A stretch of DNA of 64,000 nt from JAUIAI01 sp041396685 (GTDB lineage: Bacteria; Pseudomonadota; Gammaproteobacteria; Burkholderiales; Burkholderiaceae_E), in contig JAWKYD010000007.1 in NCBI GenBank assembly GCA_041396685.1, positions 248,001-312,000 of the forward strand. Direction: 5' to 3'. The first letter of the stretch is position 1, and every line of letters begins with the position of its first letter. Of this stretch, positions 61,199-64,000 are shown one piece after another. The notes under the pieces were generated by a model. It did no database searches. It was not told the DNA's origin and saw nothing but the letters and a program-made list of their open reading frames with translations. The position numbers and the translations under genes are program-made.

Positions 61199-62815
61199 AT
61201 GAGCCAGACCATGGTTTCCACCCCGCAGCCCGAGGCCACCGAGGCCGCGCTCGACGTCCTGCGCGACGGCGGCAATGCCGTCGATGCCGCCATTGGCGCG
61301 GCCCTGGTGCAGAGCGTCGTCGATCCGCAGATGTGCGGCATCGCGGGCTTCGGCTCGATGCACGTCTACCAGGCGGCCACCGGTGAGCACGCGTGCATCG
61401 ATTTCCACGGGCGCGCGCCGCTGGCCACCCGGCCCGACATGTGGGCCGACCGCATCGAGCGCGAAACCGACGACGGCTTCGGGTTCGTGCTGCGTGGCCG
61501 GGTCAACGAGATGGGCCATGCGTCGTCCACCACACCGCTGAGCCTGCGGGCCTTCGACGAGGCGCTGCGTCGCTTCGGCACCCGCTCGATGGCCGACACG
61601 CTCGCGCCGGCCATCGACTGGTGCGAACGCGGCTTCATGGTGCGACCGGCGGTGCACGCGTTCTGGTTGCAGCCGGCGATTGCCGGACGCATCGCGCGGC
61701 TCGACGCCTTCGAGGCCTGCGAGGCCACGCGCAAGCTCTATTTCAAGCCCGACGGTTCGCTCTATCGGGTGGGCGAGATCTTTCGCAATCCGGACATGGC
61801 GCGCACCTATCGGCGCATCGCCGAGCACGGTGTCGACGACTTCTACGTCGGCGGGATCGCCCGCCGCATCGATGCCGACATGCGCGCCCACGGCGGCCTG
61901 ATCACGATGGCCGACCTGGCCGCCTGCGACGTCGAACACCATCGGCCGCTGCGCGGCAGCTATCGCGGCTTCGAGGTGCTCACCAACCAGCCGCCGGGCG
62001 GCGGTCTGATGATTCTCGAGATGCTGAACATTCTCGAGCAGTTCGACCTGGCGGCGATGGGACACAACTCCGCGCGCTACATCGCCACCGTGTCCGAGGC
62101 CATGAAGGCCGCCACGATCGACAAGGACAGCCGCATGGGCGATCCGCGCTTCGTGGACATCCCGGTGGACGAGCTGGCCGGCAAGGCCTATGCCGCGACG
62201 CTGGCCGACCGTATCAGGGCCGGCGAACGTCTGCACGTGCCGCGCGTGAACACCGGTGGCCCCGAGAGCAAGGAGACCACGCACGTCTGCGTGGTCGATG
62301 CCCAGGGCAACATCGCCAACATGACCCACTCGCTGGGCTCGAGCAATGGCGTGGTCACCGACGGCCTCGGCTTCATGTACAACAACTGCATGATGGTGTT
62401 CGACCCCCGACCGGGGCGCCCGGGGTCGCTGGCGCCGGGCAAGGCGCGTTTTTCGGCCATGTGTCCCACGATGCTGTTCCGCGACGGTGAGCCGTTTCTG
62501 GCCCTGGGCGCGCCGGGCGGCACCACCATCACCATGGGCGTGCTGCAGGCCATCCTGAACGTGGTCGACTTCGGTATGAGCGCGCAGGAGGCGGTGAGCG
62601 CGCCGCGCTTTTGCACCACCTCCGACACCATCGAGCTCACCAACCGCATCCTGCACGGCGTTGAGCGTGAATTGCAGGGCATGGGCTACCCGACCGCGCG
62701 CTATGCGGTCAGCTACATGATGCCGCTGGTGCACGCGATCCGGCGCGTGAACGGGTGCTGGGACGGCGGCGCCGACCCGGCGGGCGACGGTCTGGCGGCG
62801 GGTCTGCCCGCCTGA
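61199..62815 (+). CDS. Gamma-glutamyltransferase family protein
   Basis: A 538-aa N-terminal-nucleophile hydrolase. ALDVLRDGGNAVDAAIGAALVQSVVDPQMCGIAG is the start of the large subunit. The autoprocessing site is ETTHVCVVDAQGN with Thr360 as the likely new N-terminus and nucleophile. GAPGGTTITMGVLQAILNV is the small-subunit signature. It lacks a signal peptide, unlike periplasmic Ggt, so it may be a cytoplasmic acylase-like member (cephalosporin acylase or oxamate amidohydrolase relatives). A strong hairpin follows. Confidence 0.88.
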   Translation: MSQTMVSTPQPEATEAALDVLRDGGNAVDAAIGAALVQSVVDPQMCGIAGFGSMHVYQAATGEHACIDFHGRAPLATRPDMWADRIERETDDGFGFVLRGRVNEMGHASSTTPLSLRAFDEALRRFGTRSMADTLAPAIDWCERGFMVRPAVHAFWLQPAIAGRIARLDAFEACEATRKLYFKPDGSLYRVGEIFRNPDMARTYRRIAEHGVDDFYVGGIARRIDADMRAHGGLITMADLAACDVEHHRPLRGSYRGFEVLTNQPPGGGLMILEMLNILEQFDLAAMGHNSARYIATVSEAMKAATIDKDSRMGDPRFVDIPVDELAGKAYAATLADRIRAGERLHVPRVNTGGPESKETTHVCVVDAQGNIANMTHSLGSSNGVVTDGLGFMYNNCMMVFDPRPGRPGSLAPGKARFSAMCPTMLFRDGEPFLALGAPGGTTITMGVLQAILNVVDFGMSAQEAVSAPRFCTTSDTIELTNRILHGVERELQGMGYPTARYAVSYMMPLVHAIRRVNGCWDGGADPAGDGLAAGLPA

Positions 62816-62822
62816 CCGCGGT

Positions 62823-62844
62823 GCCCGCCCGCGTCCGGGCGGGC
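62823..62844 (+). terminator. Terminator-like hairpin after gamma-glutamyltransferase gene
   Basis: Perfect 9-bp arms (62823-62831 and 62836-62844) with a 4-nt loop begin 8 nt after the stop codon; no T-tract. Confidence 0.6.
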
Positions 62845-63087
62845 GACCCGGTACGGCCGGCGACACCGGATTCGCGCACCGAAGGAGCCGAACCATCGAG
62901 TCAAGAACGACGACGCTCACAGACAAGACTGCCTGGCGGGACGCTTCTAGGCTTGACCCTGTTCGCCCGCGTTCCCGGCTCCGGGACGGTCGATCGGGAA
63001 GGCAGTCAGCCTGATCGCGCAGGCCGGCGGAAATGGCGCGATGACTGATGAGGCGGTGGCAACCGCGAATATGAACACGGAGGCAGC

Positions 63088-63744
63088 ATGAGCGATCTCT
63101 ATACCCCCCAGCACCGTGCCCTGCACGACGAATTCGACACGCGCCGGATGGCCGACCTGATGGAGGGCGGCATCGTGCACGATGCACTCGCGCCCCACGA
63201 GCGCGCCTTCATCGAGAAGCTGGATTGCTTCTTTCTCGCCACCACTGACGTCGCCGGCCGGCCGACGGTGTCATACAAGGGAGGCGACCCCGGCTTCGTG
63301 CGCGTGCTGGACGAGCGCACGCTGCTGTTCCCGGCCTACGACGGCAACGGAATGTTCTTCTCGATGGGCAATCTGGCGGCCAAGCCGGAGGTGGGTTTCC
63401 TGTTCATCGACTTCGAGACGCCCGATCGCTTGCGCGTGCAGGGAACCGCGACGATCGAGCGCGACCCGACCCTGATGGCACTCTATCCGGAGGCGCACTT
63501 CCTGGTGCGCACCACGATCACCCACATCTGGCTGAACTGCTCGCGCTACGTGCACAAGCGGGTGAAGGTGGCGTCGTCGAAATACGTGCCGAAAGCGGGC
63601 AGCGAGACACCGGTGCCGTCATGGAAGCGCATCGACCTCGTTCAGGATGCGTTGCCGGCGAAGGACCAGGGCAAGGCCGATGCGCTGGGCGGCGTGATCA
63701 CCGTGGACGAATACGCGGCAAAGATCGCCAGCGGAGATGCGTGA
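63088..63744 (+). CDS. Pyridoxamine 5'-phosphate oxidase-like flavoprotein
   Basis: A 218-aa split-barrel FMN-binding protein. FFLATTDVAGRPTVSYKGGDPGFVRVLDERTLLFPAYDGNGMFFSMGNLAAKPEVGFLFIDF is the typical FMN-binding half; LMALYPEAHFLVRTTITHIWLNCSRYVHKRVKV holds the C-terminal Arg/His. Such proteins are often general flavin-dependent reductases or oxidases. No signal peptide. It begins 243 nt after the GGT gene's terminator hairpin. Confidence 0.85.
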   Translation: MSDLYTPQHRALHDEFDTRRMADLMEGGIVHDALAPHERAFIEKLDCFFLATTDVAGRPTVSYKGGDPGFVRVLDERTLLFPAYDGNGMFFSMGNLAAKPEVGFLFIDFETPDRLRVQGTATIERDPTLMALYPEAHFLVRTTITHIWLNCSRYVHKRVKVASSKYVPKAGSETPVPSWKRIDLVQDALPAKDQGKADALGGVITVDEYAAKIASGDA

Positions 63745-63792
63745 CATTGCTTCGATCGGTCGCCCGTGAAGGCGGGCCGGGAATCGCTGGGG

Positions 63793-64000
63793 TCACTCGA
63801 TCAGGATCACATCATCGGCCGCCGGTGTTGCGTACAGACGCTCGCCCAGCGCGCACGCTGTCGCTGCAATGGCCGAACCCGCGCGGCACGCTTCGGGCGG
63901 CGATGCGGGCCCACCATGCTCGACATTACACTCCCGACTCTGACCTTCGTGCCGACACTTCGATGCGCTGTGCGCCCATCTCGGCTGGCACGATGAAGCC
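63793..64000 (-). CDS. Possible 3' end of a gene cut by the window edge
   Basis: The minus-strand frame is open from the right edge to a TGA at 63793, ending in GERLYATPAADDVILIE. The last 45 codons have the GC-rich third positions seen elsewhere in the window; the part nearer the edge looks less convincing. I do not recognise the product. Real coding is possible but not proven. Confidence 0.3.
   Translation of the reverse strand, partial: ASSCQPRWAHSASKCRHEGQSRECNVEHGGPASPPEACRAGSAIAATACALGERLYATPAADDVILIE

Noticed and set aside
63766..63996. 76-aa plus-strand frame at the right end
   Set aside because: Arg/Cys-rich composition with no recognisable pattern; the opposite strand has a more coding-like frame.

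Overview
The window comes from a high-GC, Gram-negative proteobacterium (beta- or gammaproteobacterial in style; the sequence alone does not settle which). The signs are lipoproteins with a lipobox, two YcbB/LdtD-type L,D-transpeptidases, a YdgA-like DUF945 protein, thioredoxin TrxC, a TRAP transporter, UxuA/UxuB enzymes and strong Shine-Dalgarno sites. It is densely coded chromosomal sequence. I see no rRNA, tRNA, insertion sequence, phage genes or CRISPR array.

Layout. 1-4184: 5' end of a secreted cyclase, an MFS transporter, a DUF945 protein and an alpha/beta hydrolase. 4470-9422: a trehalose operon (otsB, a GH15 hydrolase, otsA, glucokinase) that could both make and degrade trehalose. 9552-10901: a metallo-beta-lactamase/rhodanese fusion. 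11015-14016: two tandem paralogous L,D-transpeptidases. 14179-25435: single metabolic genes, including a molybdopterin oxidoreductase, an APC-like permease, an Ldh-type dehydrogenase, a LysE exporter, a second secreted cyclase, a 3-hydroxyisobutyrate-dehydrogenase-like enzyme, a GST, TrxC and a coupled TauD-dioxygenase/monooxygenase pair. 25720-28428: an RraA-like aldolase, a GT14-like glycosyltransferase and a CoA-pyrophosphatase-like NUDIX hydrolase.

28462-36841 is the most coherent unit: an SDR, UxuB-like and UxuA enzymes, a divergent FCD-type GntR regulator with a palindromic operator between them, a complete TRAP transporter (DctP, DctQ, DctM) and a zinc MDR dehydrogenase. The simplest reading is uptake of an aldonate or hexuronate (L-gulonate, fructuronate or mannonate class) and conversion through fructuronate and mannonate to 2-keto-3-deoxygluconate.

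37396-41195 holds two overlapping lipoprotein genes that I cannot assign (1043 and 223 aa). They are the best candidate here for something undescribed. 41470-54322 holds more single catabolic enzymes (PLP sulfhydrylase, serine hydrolase, CoA-transferase plus PhzF, glycerol-dehydrogenase-like enzyme, sulfatase, SMP-30, alpha/beta hydrolase, FAD oxidoreductase). 54487-55709 encodes two HupE/UreJ-like membrane proteins, the second lacking the metal motifs. 55751-58322 has a TfoX protein with a histone-H1-like tail and a TetR-controlled operon of small proteins behind a perfect 24-bp palindrome. 58493-63744 ends the window with an aldo/keto reductase, a Gfo/Idh oxidoreductase, a DUF3237 protein, a gamma-glutamyltransferase and a pyridoxamine-oxidase-like protein.

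A recurring feature is a set of short tandem or direct repeats (units of 17, 22, 23, 24 and 42 bp, each of different sequence), all intergenic and mostly at gene 3' ends; two of them run over the stop codon of the neighbouring gene.
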